Shown: positions 9,301-16,194, numbered from the stretch's first letter. The stretch: 34,479 nt of DNA from Cyanobacteria bacterium FACHB-471 (GCA_014695345.1 JACJOC010000072.1:1-34479), one strand, 5' to 3'. Numbers and translations: made by a program. Notes: generated from the sequence alone by a model not told the origin.

Positions 9301-9715
9301 TCGCCTCTGCCGTCGTTGTCAAAAATGCACCTCCCACATCCAAACGGGCATTCGGACCAAAAATCACGCCGTTGGGGTTGATGAGAAACAGATTGGCAGT
9401 ACCGTTCGATCGCAGCAATCCATCAATGTTAGAAACCGAGTTTCCTGTTACCCGGGTGAGAATGTTTTCGATTTGAGACGCATTGTTAAAGAATGCTTCT
9501 CCATTGGTGGGGACGGAAAACTCTCGAAAGCTGTGAAACAAATTGTTGCCTTGCCGAGTGCCCCCATTGATTGTGCAATTGATGCATCTGGCTTCGACAA
9601 TTGAGGCATTGGGAAGGGTATTATCTGGAATGATTTGCGCTGTGACAGCATTGACAGCAATCAAGGAACTGCAAGTCAAACCGCCAATAAACCAAGTGAG
9701 TGAAGTTGATTTCAT
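6377..9715 (-). CDS. Filamentous-hemagglutinin-type exoprotein (TpsA-like), copy 1
   Basis: A 1112-residue secreted beta-helix protein. Residues 1-26 form a signal peptide. The TPS/FhaB-type secretion domain follows: [38 protein letters not shown] and LFLINPNGVIFGPNARLDVG. In two-partner secretion this N-terminal domain guides export through a TpsB/ShlB channel; no such gene is in this window. Residues ~350-680 are 57-66-residue Gly/Asn/Asp repeats. The last ~240 residues almost match the copy at 27204-32159, including a Cys in [12 protein letters not shown] and the C-terminal PCER. Paired C-terminal cysteines help retain some TpsA proteins at the surface; that role here is inference. It is translated just ahead of the TPR-CHAT gene. 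Confidence 0.9.
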   Translation of the reverse strand: MKSTSLTWFIGGLTCSSLIAVNAVTAQIIPDNTLPNASIVEARCINCTINGGTRQGNNLFHSFREFSVPTNGEAFFNNASQIENILTRVTGNSVSNIDGLLRSNGTANLFLINPNGVIFGPNARLDVGGAFLTTTAEAIAFPNGEIFSATNPTPPNELLTVNPNALLFNQLNPQPIINRSIADTTGLTASPGQRLALVGGDIRLEAGRLTALGGRIELGGVSEPGVIGLAIDSNSPSLTFPVNASRADVSLVNGSLINVAADDGGSIAITTQNLNVLDDSLINAGIEASFGTVDSQAGDVEINAMGTISIVGSRIFNNVSAESVGKGGNIYITTRSLSLMNFGLLNTSTFGRGNAGNILINAQDAVSFNVSDAFSVVGMNSIGQGGNIRIAARAVSLINGSQLATVTLGRGNAGNILINAQDAVSFNGTTSDGRFAAAAYSFVETGGIGRGGDIHITAGSFSIMNGAQLSADTRGQGDAGNIFIDARDRVSFDGTSPDSSFSSGAFSVIGTGGIGEGGNIHITTGSLSIMNGAQLIVDTRGQGDAGNIFIDARDRVSFDGTSPDSSFSSGAFSAVDVSSTGRGGDIAIVTGSLSMTNGARLVASTFGQGDAGNILVDARDDIFFDGTDRSSRFSSGALSTVNSTGIGEGGDITLIAADSLTVTNGATLSVSSSGTGEAGDIWLRAPELMVLNQAQILAATIGEGQGGSLTILAPEHLLLSNSQLSVATSGNTRAGDLAIATSNLTLNGGQILASSSRTGAAGNLSITAGNALLSGRTTITAATQSSDGGNILFNVQDTLQLQNNSQISASTRTGTGGSLTINASSVQLGDNSQLAVSAQQTGSAGDLNITTDDLTLNNSRVTVSNPQGQAGTLSIQADQIRLLNGAELIAEAGGTGRAANIAQAEILLREIDLLLLRNNSRISARASGSTDGGNISIDAEDGFVIAVPQENSDIIAIAEQGNGGRIDITAQQIIGFQKSEARSPLSEINASSEFGSAGTILLNTPIVDLSRGLTELPADVTDASTLIAIGCSPTATAQANQGEFYRTGRRGIAPLPTDVLGSSDILEDLQPPASWGTAAEPSTQLVEAQGWQTNNRGEVELVASTQQRPCER
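7680..8650 (-). repeat. 57-66-residue tandem repeats inside hemagglutinin copy 1
   Basis: About six coding repeats with core GDAGNIFIDARDRVSFDG followed by GxGGxIxIxxxSLSxxNGAQL. Two neighbours are nearly identical at DNA level with a 198-bp period: the block containing CATCGAAGGAAACCCTATCA starts at 8038 and again at 8236. Each unit would add one or a few coils to a right-handed beta-helix. The near-identity of adjacent units suggests recent unequal exchange. Confidence 0.8.
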
Positions 9716-9956
9716 ACGAGAGGGGCGCTCGTTAGCTAGGAATTACCAGGGGTCCCGATTGAGCGGATGGAAGTTCCTAGAGTGCTATCCACTGCGTAAA
9801 TCTAAGTCAAGCTGTTGCACCTAGACCTGTCTGCCGCAGGAGAAGGCTTTTGACCTGACTCTACTCCCCTTAGAGATAAGGATTAGGGATGAGGAAAAAT
9901 CAGAATCAGCAAGAGGTAGAGTGACTTGTGCGCAAAGGATAGCAGAATGGAGGGTT

Positions 9957-9983
9957 GGGTGCTTTAGGGGCTTTAAAGCACCC
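9957..9983. repeat. Perfect 10-bp hairpin upstream of hemagglutinin copy 1
   Basis: GGGTGCTTTA pairs with TAAAGCACCC around a 7-base loop, about 240 bp upstream of the start at 9715. No T-run follows on either strand, so a simple intrinsic terminator is not supported. It could be a leader structure or a repeat end. Confidence 0.5.
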
Positions 9984-9989
9984 TCAGGC

Positions 9990-10110
9990 TTGAAGGAAGG
10001 AGTGCTATCTCAGAGCGCTGCAACCTTGAAGTTAAAACTAGTTTGGCTCGACAGCTCAATCTAAACCACCTAAGTTTAAGCTTTTAAGCAAGAACTTAAG
10101 ATACGTTTAC
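9990..10110. repeat. Dispersed repeat B, copy 1
   Basis: About 115 bp shared, without gaps and at roughly 75-80% identity, with 13204-13330. It contains AACCACCTAAGTTTA followed by GCTTTTAAGC. Read on the plus strand, both copies keep a frame ending in LNLNHLSLxF-stop with several synonymous differences, so a decayed coding origin is possible. The rest of 9716-10485 holds two hairpins and a hemagglutinin 5' relic; no further gene is seen. Confidence 0.6.
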
Positions 10111-10286
10111 CGCAAATGGATTAGATGATGATGAACTGGCGATCGCACATCTCAGTACCAGTAAAAACACAAAATATTGTTCTGATTTAACTCCGAAAAT
10201 TTTGCTTATCTCCGGAAAAGCGTAAGATAGGAAGTTTCTATTTAAGCTACCAGGTTATAAATAGACTTTTCAAGCTCTCCTTAATC

Positions 10287-10323
10287 TATGAGAGGCGCAC
10301 CTCTTATAGGTACGCCTCTCATA
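10287..10323. repeat. Strong hairpin (about 15-bp stem, 5-base loop)
   Basis: TATGAGAGGCG pairs perfectly with CGCCTCTCATA. The interior ACCT and AGGT extend the stem across one mismatch, leaving a 5-base loop. It lies about 160 bp downstream of the SMR gene stop and about 30 bp from the third hemagglutinin relic. Neither strand has a T-run, so it is either a non-canonical terminator or a structured repeat element. Confidence 0.6.
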
Positions 10324-10353
10324 ATCTACTCGCAACTGATTTGGGGTGAACGG

Positions 10354-10440
10354 CACTTACTAAATAAGTGAAATTGATTTCATACAAGGGAACGCTCGAT
10401 AACTAGAGATTGTCAGAGATTCTAATTACTCCTGGTCTTT
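10354..10440 (-). pseudogene. 5' relic of a third hemagglutinin gene
   Basis: From ATG at 10383 the frame reads MKSISL then stop, matching MKSTSL of hemagglutinin copy 1. The leader before the ATG also matches the other two copies: an AAT..CTAG(T/C)TA(T/A)CGAG block followed by CCYYTYGYATGAAA. Similarity is lost within about 20 bp after the ATG. It records a third locus of this family, deleted almost entirely. Confidence 0.6.
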
Positions 10441-10485
10441 TAGAAGCTAATCTTCAACTGAAAAGGGAGCAAATAGTCAGAACTG

Positions 10486-10815
10486 TTATTGGGCAGCAGT
10501 TTTTGCGCGTAAAAGCGCCACACCTACTACTACCAGCACGATGCCAATTAGTTTCAGAAAAGAGTATCCTTCTTCTTTGAGCAAGAGAATACTAAACAAA
10601 ACTGCAAGCACCGCTTCAAGACCAAGAATTAAAATGTAAGTGATTCCCATACTGTTAGCGACACGGACTGCAATCGTGTGTAGCGTAGCTCCTGCAATGA
10701 AACAGAGGTAAATAAGTAAACTAGGAGCGAATTTAGTTAACCCTTCTGAATTTTGCATAAACACTCCGCCAAGCGTATAGCAGAATGCTGCCGCCGCAGA
10801 TAAGAGTAAGTCCAT
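10486..10815 (-). CDS. SMR-like four-helix membrane protein lacking the essential Glu
   Basis: A 109-residue protein with four hydrophobic segments, aligning with small multidrug resistance proteins through MQNSEGLTKFAPS (EmrE: MKFSEGFTRLWPS) and LLKEEGYSFLKLIGIVLVVVGVALL. The position of EmrE Glu14, required for proton-coupled exchange, is Tyr13 here. Classical drug/proton antiport is therefore unlikely. The start at 10815 is preferred over an upstream TTG because GGAG sits 7 bases before this ATG. It is the last gene of a four-gene operon, 29 bp after the decarboxylase. Export or sensing of the decarboxylase product, by analogy with the MdtIJ spermidine exporter, is inference. Confidence 0.78.
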   Translation of the reverse strand: MDLLLSAAAAFCYTLGGVFMQNSEGLTKFAPSLLIYLCFIAGATLHTIAVRVANSMGITYILILGLEAVLAVLFSILLLKEEGYSFLKLIGIVLVVVGVALLRAKTAAQ

Positions 10816-10844
10816 GGGTGTCTCCAAATAGGTGAAAGAATGAT

Positions 10845-11990
10845 TTAGATGCAGTAAACCGGTAAGGGAGGAAACCCATTAAAGCCAACTGATGAGTAGG
10901 TGTGGGTATATGCTCCTGTACTAAGAATCTCAATTCTGTCGCCAATCTTCAGGTCAAGCGGTAACTCATAGCCTGCTTTGTCATAAAGGATGTCAGCGCT
11001 GTCGCAGGTTGGACCTGCCAGGATTACAGGACCCGCTGCACTGCCATCGTGAGGTGTGCGGAGGCGATATCGAATACATTCATCTAAGGTTTCAATCAAA
11101 CCGCCAAATTTACCAATATCCAGGAAAATCCAACGATGGCGATCGCCATACGACTTCTTAGCGATTAAAACCACTTCTGTTTGAATGGTTCCAGCATCTG
11201 CTACGAGCGATCGCCCCGGTTCTAGCATGACGATCGGGTGTGTAGTGAAATGACGATTCATTGCATCTTGGATTGTGGTTGCATACGCTTGTGTATTCAA
11301 GATGGGTACTTTGTAGTGAGCCGGAAATCCACCGCCCAGATTCAAGACGCTCAGATTGATGCCTCGTTCTGCTAGCCTGGAAAACAACGAAGAGGCTTGA
11401 CGAATAGGTTCATCCCATTGGTTAGGGTCAGTTTGCTGAGAACCAACATGAAAGGATATGCCGCAAGGGTTAAGTCCTAAACTGCGGCTCAACAACAGTA
11501 GATCGTATGCCATGCGCGATTCACAGCCAAATTTGCGCGATAATGACCATTCGGCTCCGCTGGTTTCAACTAGAATGCGGCAACAGACCTGACTTCCTGG
11601 TGCATGAGTCGCTAACTTCTCCAACTCTGAAAAGCTGTCAAAGTTAAATAGCCGAACGCCGAGTTTATAAGCTTGTGCAATATCCTGCGCTTTTTTAATT
11701 GGATTGCCATAGGAAATTTGTTGGGCGGAAGCGCCTACTCTCAAGCATTGTTCAATCTCAAATAAACTAGCCGCATCAAAATTTGCTCCCAATTTGACTA
11801 ATAGTTTCAAGATCTCTGGTTCAGGATTTGCTTTGACAGCATAGTAGATTTGGGCATCAGGAAAGAGTTGACGTAAGGCTTGAAATCGTTCTTTGATGAT
11901 ATCCAAATCAATCACCAGAAAAGGAGTTGCAGGCGGCAATCGCTGCATTAAAAACTCCTGTATTTTTTGACTCAATGTGTTTGCTAGCAT
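10845..11990 (-). CDS. PLP-dependent ornithine-decarboxylase-type enzyme (group IV)
   Basis: A 381-residue alanine-racemase-fold decarboxylase. YYAVKANP holds the PLP-binding Lys53. HVGSQ, LNLGGGFP and MLEPGRSLVADAG form the phosphate-binding region. GPTCDSADILYD holds the active-site Cys329 characteristic of ODC-type enzymes, and SVGFNGFPPLPVY is near the C-terminus. Ornithine to putrescine is the best guess; lysine or carboxynorspermidine substrates cannot be excluded, and the length favours ODC/LDC over DapA-pathway LysA. The open frame extends upstream to 12239, but that part overlaps the preceding gene in another frame, so the ATG at 11990 is chosen, 14 bp after that gene's stop. It belongs to an operon with a methyltransferase, a PQ-loop-like protein and an SMR-like protein. 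Confidence 0.88.
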   Translation of the reverse strand: MLANTLSQKIQEFLMQRLPPATPFLVIDLDIIKERFQALRQLFPDAQIYYAVKANPEPEILKLLVKLGANFDAASLFEIEQCLRVGASAQQISYGNPIKKAQDIAQAYKLGVRLFNFDSFSELEKLATHAPGSQVCCRILVETSGAEWSLSRKFGCESRMAYDLLLLSRSLGLNPCGISFHVGSQQTDPNQWDEPIRQASSLFSRLAERGINLSVLNLGGGFPAHYKVPILNTQAYATTIQDAMNRHFTTHPIVMLEPGRSLVADAGTIQTEVVLIAKKSYGDRHRWIFLDIGKFGGLIETLDECIRYRLRTPHDGSAAGPVILAGPTCDSADILYDKAGYELPLDLKIGDRIEILSTGAYTHTYSSVGFNGFPPLPVYCI

Positions 11991-12004
11991 AGCTTCTAGA
12001 GCGG

Positions 12005-12295
12005 CTAAGTCAATAAACAACGAATAACGATTAAAGCATCCATAATTGCAGTGATTAGAAACGCCAGAATAATTTGGAGAGTATACTTTTGGGTAGAAAA
12101 AAGATAAGCACCGAAGTTTGCCAAACCAAACATCGTCCAAGACACTATACTCACTCCAGTTGTTTGACCTTGTAGAACTGAAATCAGTTGAAACAGTGTT
12201 GCACTGGGAAAGATAATTGCAGGAAGCCAGCCCGACCAAGATTGTAGATACTCTATTCTCTTTGCTGTTGCTTTTTGCTTACTTGCTTGTGTCAT
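12005..12295 (-). CDS. PQ-loop/SemiSWEET-like small membrane protein
   Basis: A 96-residue protein with three hydrophobic helices. GWLPAIIFPSATLFQLISVL followed by QGQTTGVSIVSWTMFGLANFGAYLF resembles a single triple-helix PQ-loop unit (SemiSWEET style), though the signature dipeptide reads differently (TLFQL). GGAGA lies 6 bases before the ATG. The first codons overlap the end of the methyltransferase gene by 17 bp and the stop is 14 bp before the decarboxylase, so translational coupling is likely. The transported substrate is unknown. Confidence 0.7.
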   Translation of the reverse strand: MTQASKQKATAKRIEYLQSWSGWLPAIIFPSATLFQLISVLQGQTTGVSIVSWTMFGLANFGAYLFSTQKYTLQIILAFLITAIMDALIVIRCLLT

Positions 12296-13046
12296 GAGAA
12301 ATCTCCAATTGTGCAGAATTTCGACCTACAACAAATGTTTCGGTGGGGTTGTTCTCAATCATTACTGAATGCATTTCAGCTGCAGATAGAGTATTCACAA
12401 GCTTCTGAAGTACTAAAGTTGCGCCCTCTGGCTCAATACACCCATCTTTAAACGTTCCTCTGACAAAACGATCGCCTTGATAGAAACCAGTTGCAATCGA
12501 AAACACAAAATATCCACCGGGTTTTAACACTCGCTTTAGCTCTGCGATCGCAGCTGGTACATCAACACAGGAACAATTGACTACTCGCAAAGCAATGTAG
12601 CGATCGACAGAAGCACTTGCGATCGGGAGCGCTTCTGCGATCGCCACATGAAACTCGTGCTGAGGAAAGCTGGATTGAGCCAGTCTCAGCGCTTCTCGGC
12701 ATGGATCAATGCCAACTACCCGACAGTGGCGAAAATGTTCAACTTCCATGCCATCATTAACACCCACCACCAATACACGGTTGCCCTGTTCATCCACGGA
12801 AAATTCTTGGCAAATTTCTAAGAATGTTGCTGCCCAATTCGACTTTTCACGCTCCTGTCGATGCATTGCAAAATACTCAGGCACTCCGTATTTCTGAGCA
12901 CAAGCGGCAGAAATCGCATCAACACGAGAGTATCCTTGCTGTTCAAACGCCATCAGTAATGCAGCAGTGCTAGAACCAAACCAAGAAGCTGGAACATTCG
13001 CAGCGACAGGCTTTGAAATTCGGTTTTGACGAGTCGATTGCATCAT
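12279..13046 (-). CDS. Class I SAM-dependent methyltransferase
   Basis: About 255 residues. Visible SAM-binding signatures are motif I VLVVGVNDGME (a variant of the usual GxGxG), the acidic loop VVGIDPCREALRLAQ, motif IV SVDRYIALRVVNCS and LKRVLKPGGYFVFSIATGF, as in Methyltransf_11/UbiE-like enzymes. The N-terminal ~90 residues are variable. An in-frame GTG lies at 13058; the ATG at 13046 is preferred though neither has a strong ribosome site. It is the first gene of the operon with the PQ-loop protein, decarboxylase and SMR protein, suggesting methylation of a polyamine or amino-acid-derived product (inference). A copy of the shared promoter-like motif lies about 90 bp upstream. Confidence 0.82.
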   Translation of the reverse strand: MMQSTRQNRISKPVAANVPASWFGSSTAALLMAFEQQGYSRVDAISAACAQKYGVPEYFAMHRQEREKSNWAATFLEICQEFSVDEQGNRVLVVGVNDGMEVEHFRHCRVVGIDPCREALRLAQSSFPQHEFHVAIAEALPIASASVDRYIALRVVNCSCVDVPAAIAELKRVLKPGGYFVFSIATGFYQGDRFVRGTFKDGCIEPEGATLVLQKLVNTLSAAEMHSVMIENNPTETFVVGRNSAQLEISHDTSK

Positions 13047-13126
13047 GCAGGATCTCACAACTTAGATAGCTTTAATTTGTTTAGATAGACTTGTTACAAC
13101 TTTAAGAAGTGCAGTCTTCCGTTATT

Positions 13127-13197
13127 CTTCCAAGGAGATTCGGGAGATGCAGAGCGAAATTCTGCAAAGATATTAGTAATGAATTATTTCGTTACAA
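13127..13197 (-). promoter_or_regulatory. Shared upstream motif, copy 1 (methyltransferase operon)
   Basis: On the plus strand this contains ATTCG (13138-13142), 16 bases, then ATTCTGCAA, followed by TGAATTATTTCGTTACAA. Toward the gene it reads TTGCAGAAT-N16-CGAAT. The same layout occurs upstream of the glycosyltransferase, RTX and sigma-factor genes. The spacing resembles a -35/-10 pair. Confidence 0.6.
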
Positions 13198-13203
13198 ATT
13201 CGT

Positions 13204-13330
13204 TTCGAAGGAAGAAGAACTGTTTGAGAGCGCTTTAATCTTGAAATTGAGGTCAGTTTGGCGCAACAACTCAACTTAAACCACCTAAGTTTAGGCTTTT
13301 AAGCAGGCGCTTAAGGTACGTTTAACGTCA
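13204..13330. repeat. Dispersed repeat B, copy 2
   Basis: Partner of 9990-10110. Here the hairpin TTAAGC-AGGC-GCTTAA is perfect, preceded by AACCACCTAAGTTTAGG. It lies between the methyltransferase promoter region and a 21-bp tandem array. No gene is assigned to 13059-13550. Confidence 0.6.
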
Positions 13331-13411
13331 ATAGCTGAAGCGAGGATAGGTAAAAGATCGATCGCAATTTCAATGCAATTGCTGCAATGCTATTGCGATG
13401 CTCACCATAGC

Positions 13412-13516
13412 ATTGCATTAACTGACAATGCTATTGTACTGACTGACAACGCCATTGTATTGGCTGAGAATGCTATTGTATTAACTGACAACACTATTGT
13501 ATCGACTGACAATGCC
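13412..13516. repeat. 21-bp tandem repeat, five contiguous copies
   Basis: Five units of exactly 21 bp, consensus ATTGTATTGACTGACAATGCY, with a partial sixth starting at 13517. The period keeps an open frame on the plus strand encoding a heptapeptide repeat (IVLTDNA). That ORF (13373-13570) has no ribosome site and no recognisable flanks and overlaps the 3' end of the glycosyltransferase, so it is not called as a gene. There are no spacers, so it is not a CRISPR array. Confidence 0.85.
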
Positions 13517-13550
13517 ATTGCGGACAGATACATTGCCTCAACTGCACCAC

Positions 13551-15101
13551 CTAGTTTTGTTTGCTATTGAGGCGGTATAGAGAGACGGTCAACCCGTTGT
13601 CTTCAAATTGATAGGTTAGTTCCTGTTCAAGATTTTGTTGTTTCACCGTTGCCTGTAAGCGATCGCTTGGATTATAAACAAACACATCACCAAATTCTTT
13701 GGGGATATTAATCGTATTTGGATTGGCTGTCAGCAACATTCTAGTATCTGAATCTAACCGATGGCTAAGCGGCATAATCATCCCCAATGGCATATCAGAA
13801 ATAACCAGTGGATTAGGAGATTGATTGATAATTTGAGCTATCTCCACATCAAACTCTGACCATCCCCACCATGTATTAGCTTGAGATGCGATCGCAGATG
13901 TTAAAACACTACTGAGGATTAGCAATACCATAATGATTTGCCATACTTTCTGCTTAAAAGTGACTGAGTGAGCTATGGAATAGGCGATCGCAATCGTGAG
14001 TCCTAAATAGCTAGGGAAGAAATATCGCAGGTTAGCCGATCGTTTACCTGCCCAAAGCAAATCAGGTAAAACCAGAGCAAGAGCTGTTACACCGATTAAC
14101 GTCAAAATAAATAGCCAGACTCGCTCGAATGTACAATGACAAAGAAGATAGAGGGCGGCGATCGCTAGAACTAGGATCGGAATGGCTAAGTAACCCAGCT
14201 CATCATCATACCGAAAATGCCAAGCCACGAACATCTGACTAAAATGAACCCCCCAGTATTGAATTAACGTGGGCAGTGGTAAGGGTTGTTTCATCCAGTC
14301 GGTTGTTTGTGCTACAGCAGTCCTGTTGATCCAGACGATCTGAATCCAGGGAATGAATTCTGCAATTCCAATGAGTGACGCAACCAAATAGCTGGGAAAG
14401 ATGCGATTTAACCGCAATCGTTCGAGCGCTATCACATAAATTCCGTGTCCTAAAAACACAAAACTAGATAGCAAATGACAATATAGCCCCGCTATGACTG
14501 TGAATGAATAAATGCTCCAATTAAATGCTGATTGCTGTCGAACTGCTCGCACTAGTGCTGCACTAGATAGCAAAATGAGTACAATCCACAGACTGTAGGG
14601 TCGTGCTTCCTGGGCATACCGAATGTAAATTGGAGAGACTGCCAGCAGAGCGACCGCCAGCCAGCCTATTATAGGTGAAGCAAACAATTCCCAACATAAC
14701 CAGTACATGGCCGGGAACGCAAATAGGCTGATCAGAGCAGACAAGCTTCGCATTGAAGCGATAGAGCCACCAAACCATTCTGTCCAAAATCGCGCCATGA
14801 GAAAATACAGCGGCGGATGCTCAGGAACTTCCTCTGCTAACCGTTGAATGGTAGCAATCGCCCCTCTTTCAGGTGAAAGCTGCTGATACTTCAACACAGT
14901 CTCTATATCAACTACGCGATCGCTATAGAGATCCTGAACTGCTTCTGCCGTGCGATAACCAGACACTCGTAATGACGTGTAAATTTCATCTTGCCAGTAT
15001 GGTTTCTGATCCAGATTCACAAATCGAAAGAAGATACCTAATGCCAACACAACAACAAGCGAAACTTTCAGCCAACAGTTTGGCTGCTTATATAAAAACA
15101 T
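13551..15101 (-). CDS. GT-C glycosyltransferase, family 39 / PMT_2-like
   Basis: A 516-residue polytopic membrane protein with ~10-11 hydrophobic segments. YWQDEIYTS (Asp38-Glu39) in the first periplasmic loop is the acidic motif of ArnT/PMT-type enzymes, and VPEHPPLYFLMARFW is the conserved HPPLY segment of the family. RYAQEARPYSLW is also typical. Such enzymes move a sugar from a polyprenyl-phosphate carrier to lipid, glycan or protein on the outer face of the inner membrane. AAGGAGG lies at 15107-15113, ideally placed before the ATG. A copy of the shared motif is about 110 bp upstream. Its acceptor is unknown; surface proteins encoded nearby are candidates (inference). Confidence 0.85.
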   Translation of the reverse strand: MFLYKQPNCWLKVSLVVVLALGIFFRFVNLDQKPYWQDEIYTSLRVSGYRTAEAVQDLYSDRVVDIETVLKYQQLSPERGAIATIQRLAEEVPEHPPLYFLMARFWTEWFGGSIASMRSLSALISLFAFPAMYWLCWELFASPIIGWLAVALLAVSPIYIRYAQEARPYSLWIVLILLSSAALVRAVRQQSAFNWSIYSFTVIAGLYCHLLSSFVFLGHGIYVIALERLRLNRIFPSYLVASLIGIAEFIPWIQIVWINRTAVAQTTDWMKQPLPLPTLIQYWGVHFSQMFVAWHFRYDDELGYLAIPILVLAIAALYLLCHCTFERVWLFILTLIGVTALALVLPDLLWAGKRSANLRYFFPSYLGLTIAIAYSIAHSVTFKQKVWQIIMVLLILSSVLTSAIASQANTWWGWSEFDVEIAQIINQSPNPLVISDMPLGMIMPLSHRLDSDTRMLLTANPNTINIPKEFGDVFVYNPSDRLQATVKQQNLEQELTYQFEDNGLTVSLYRLNSKQN

Positions 15102-15200
15102 TCCACCCTCCTTTACTTAGGCTCTAAATATCAGAGTTCTGTCTCTTCAATCAGCTCCAGGCAAGTAAGACAATGCAGATAATGGGACGCAACATACCCT

Positions 15201-15269
15201 CCTGAGGAAATTCGCAAACAGCAGAACAGGATTCTGCAAGGATACAAATATTGAATTGTTTCATTACAA
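15201..15269 (-). promoter_or_regulatory. Shared upstream motif, copy 2 (glycosyltransferase)
   Basis: ATTCG at 15210-15214, 16 bases, ATTCTGCAA, then TTGAATTGTTTCATTACAA. It lies about 110 bp upstream of the start at 15101. No gene is seen in 15102-15359; this is the only structured part. Confidence 0.6.
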
Positions 15270-15359
15270 ATATCTTTCAACGTCCGCAGTGTTGTTGCTT
15301 GGCATATCTGCCACTAGGACAACTTCACCCCGATCGCTCTCCTCAATCGATCAAACGTT

Positions 15360-15803
15360 CTAATTAACTGTACCCTTCTTTTTCTCCTTGCTAAGATGAT
15401 CAAAGATACTTTTAACCTCCTCAAAACTAAGCTGCTCTTCTTGAACGATTTGTTGAACAATAAAAGCTTTAATTTTCTGATAGATATATTCCTGATAACG
15501 ATAGGTATGATGCTGCTTCCAATCCACGAATTCTAGGCGCTCCATTCGATAGCGCTGACACTTAGAACAATAGAACTGACGATGGGGAATCTTTAAGTAA
15601 ACTCTTTTACCAAATGCAGGCAAATCCCTAATCAAAATGGGACGAGCTTGCCGAAGTCCATCGGTATAGTTGCTACAAGCTGGACAAGAGATACCAGAAT
15701 TCAGAAATTTGAGTTGGAGGTAAATACAATCTTCAACTTGAGAACAGATTTCCACAGTCACATTTGGTAAATTTAGTAAAGTATCAAGGTATAAATCCAT
15801 CAC
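15360..15803 (-). pseudogene. ISL3-family transposase, N-terminal fragment
   Basis: A 147-residue remnant. It keeps the N-terminal zinc-binding part of ISL3 transposases: CPACSNYTDGLRQ, the IRDLPAFGKRVYLKIPHRQF segment, and YCSKCQRYRMERLEFVD. ISL3 transposases are ~400 residues with the DDE catalytic core downstream, which is absent. The frame ends at a stop shortly after a Lys-rich tail (SKEKKKGTVN). No terminal inverted repeats were found, so the element is degraded. Confidence 0.75.
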
Positions 15804-15912
15804 TCATGGCACCACAGGCTATAGTGCAACACAGGTTTAATTCACATACATAATCAGCTAAATAGGATCGTATCAACTAACCCTTTAAGGCGATCGCCTT
15901 CTGTTTTAGAAG

Positions 15913-16194
15913 TCAGTCTTGATCAAGTATCCACCTGTAGACTCCTAAACAATCAACACATAAAAAGATAGAAGCCGAATAAAAAATCATGGTTCGGTCA
16001 TTGCTTAGGAGGCTGGCTAAAAGCATTTGACTAGAACTGAGAGCAAGAAAGATAAACCCGTAGCCACTTAAAGTAACTTTTGCAGCTAATAAAATGCCTC
16101 CTGTCACAGCAAAGATACTGCTAGACCACTTCAAGCGTTTAGCTAGAACCAACTTTCTTTTGATTCTCAAATTGCTTATCATTGCTCTTGCCAT
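15913..16194 (-). CDS. Small membrane protein, unrecognised
   Basis: A 93-residue protein with a basic N-terminus ([18 protein letters not shown]) and about three hydrophobic stretches ([52 protein letters not shown]). I do not recognise a family. Size and topology resemble the other small membrane proteins here (12005-12295 and 18664-18918). It lies upstream of nothing obvious and has no clear ribosome site. Confidence 0.5.
   Translation of the reverse strand: MARAMISNLRIKRKLVLAKRLKWSSSIFAVTGGILLAAKVTLSGYGFIFLALSSSQMLLASLLSNDRTMIFYSASIFLCVDCLGVYRWILDQD

Noticed and set aside
11991-12239. Upstream extension of the decarboxylase frame
   Set aside because: It overlaps the PQ-loop-like gene, which has a good ribosome site and membrane topology; the extension has no family similarity.
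13412-13516. CRISPR array
   Set aside because: Repeats are contiguous with no spacers, and no cas genes are present. CHAT proteins raised the thought of a type III-E (Craspase) system, but no Cas7-11 or array exists here.
13373-13570. 65-residue plus-strand frame over the 21-bp repeats
   Set aside because: It has no ribosome site or recognisable flanks, and its openness is explained by a repeat period divisible by three.
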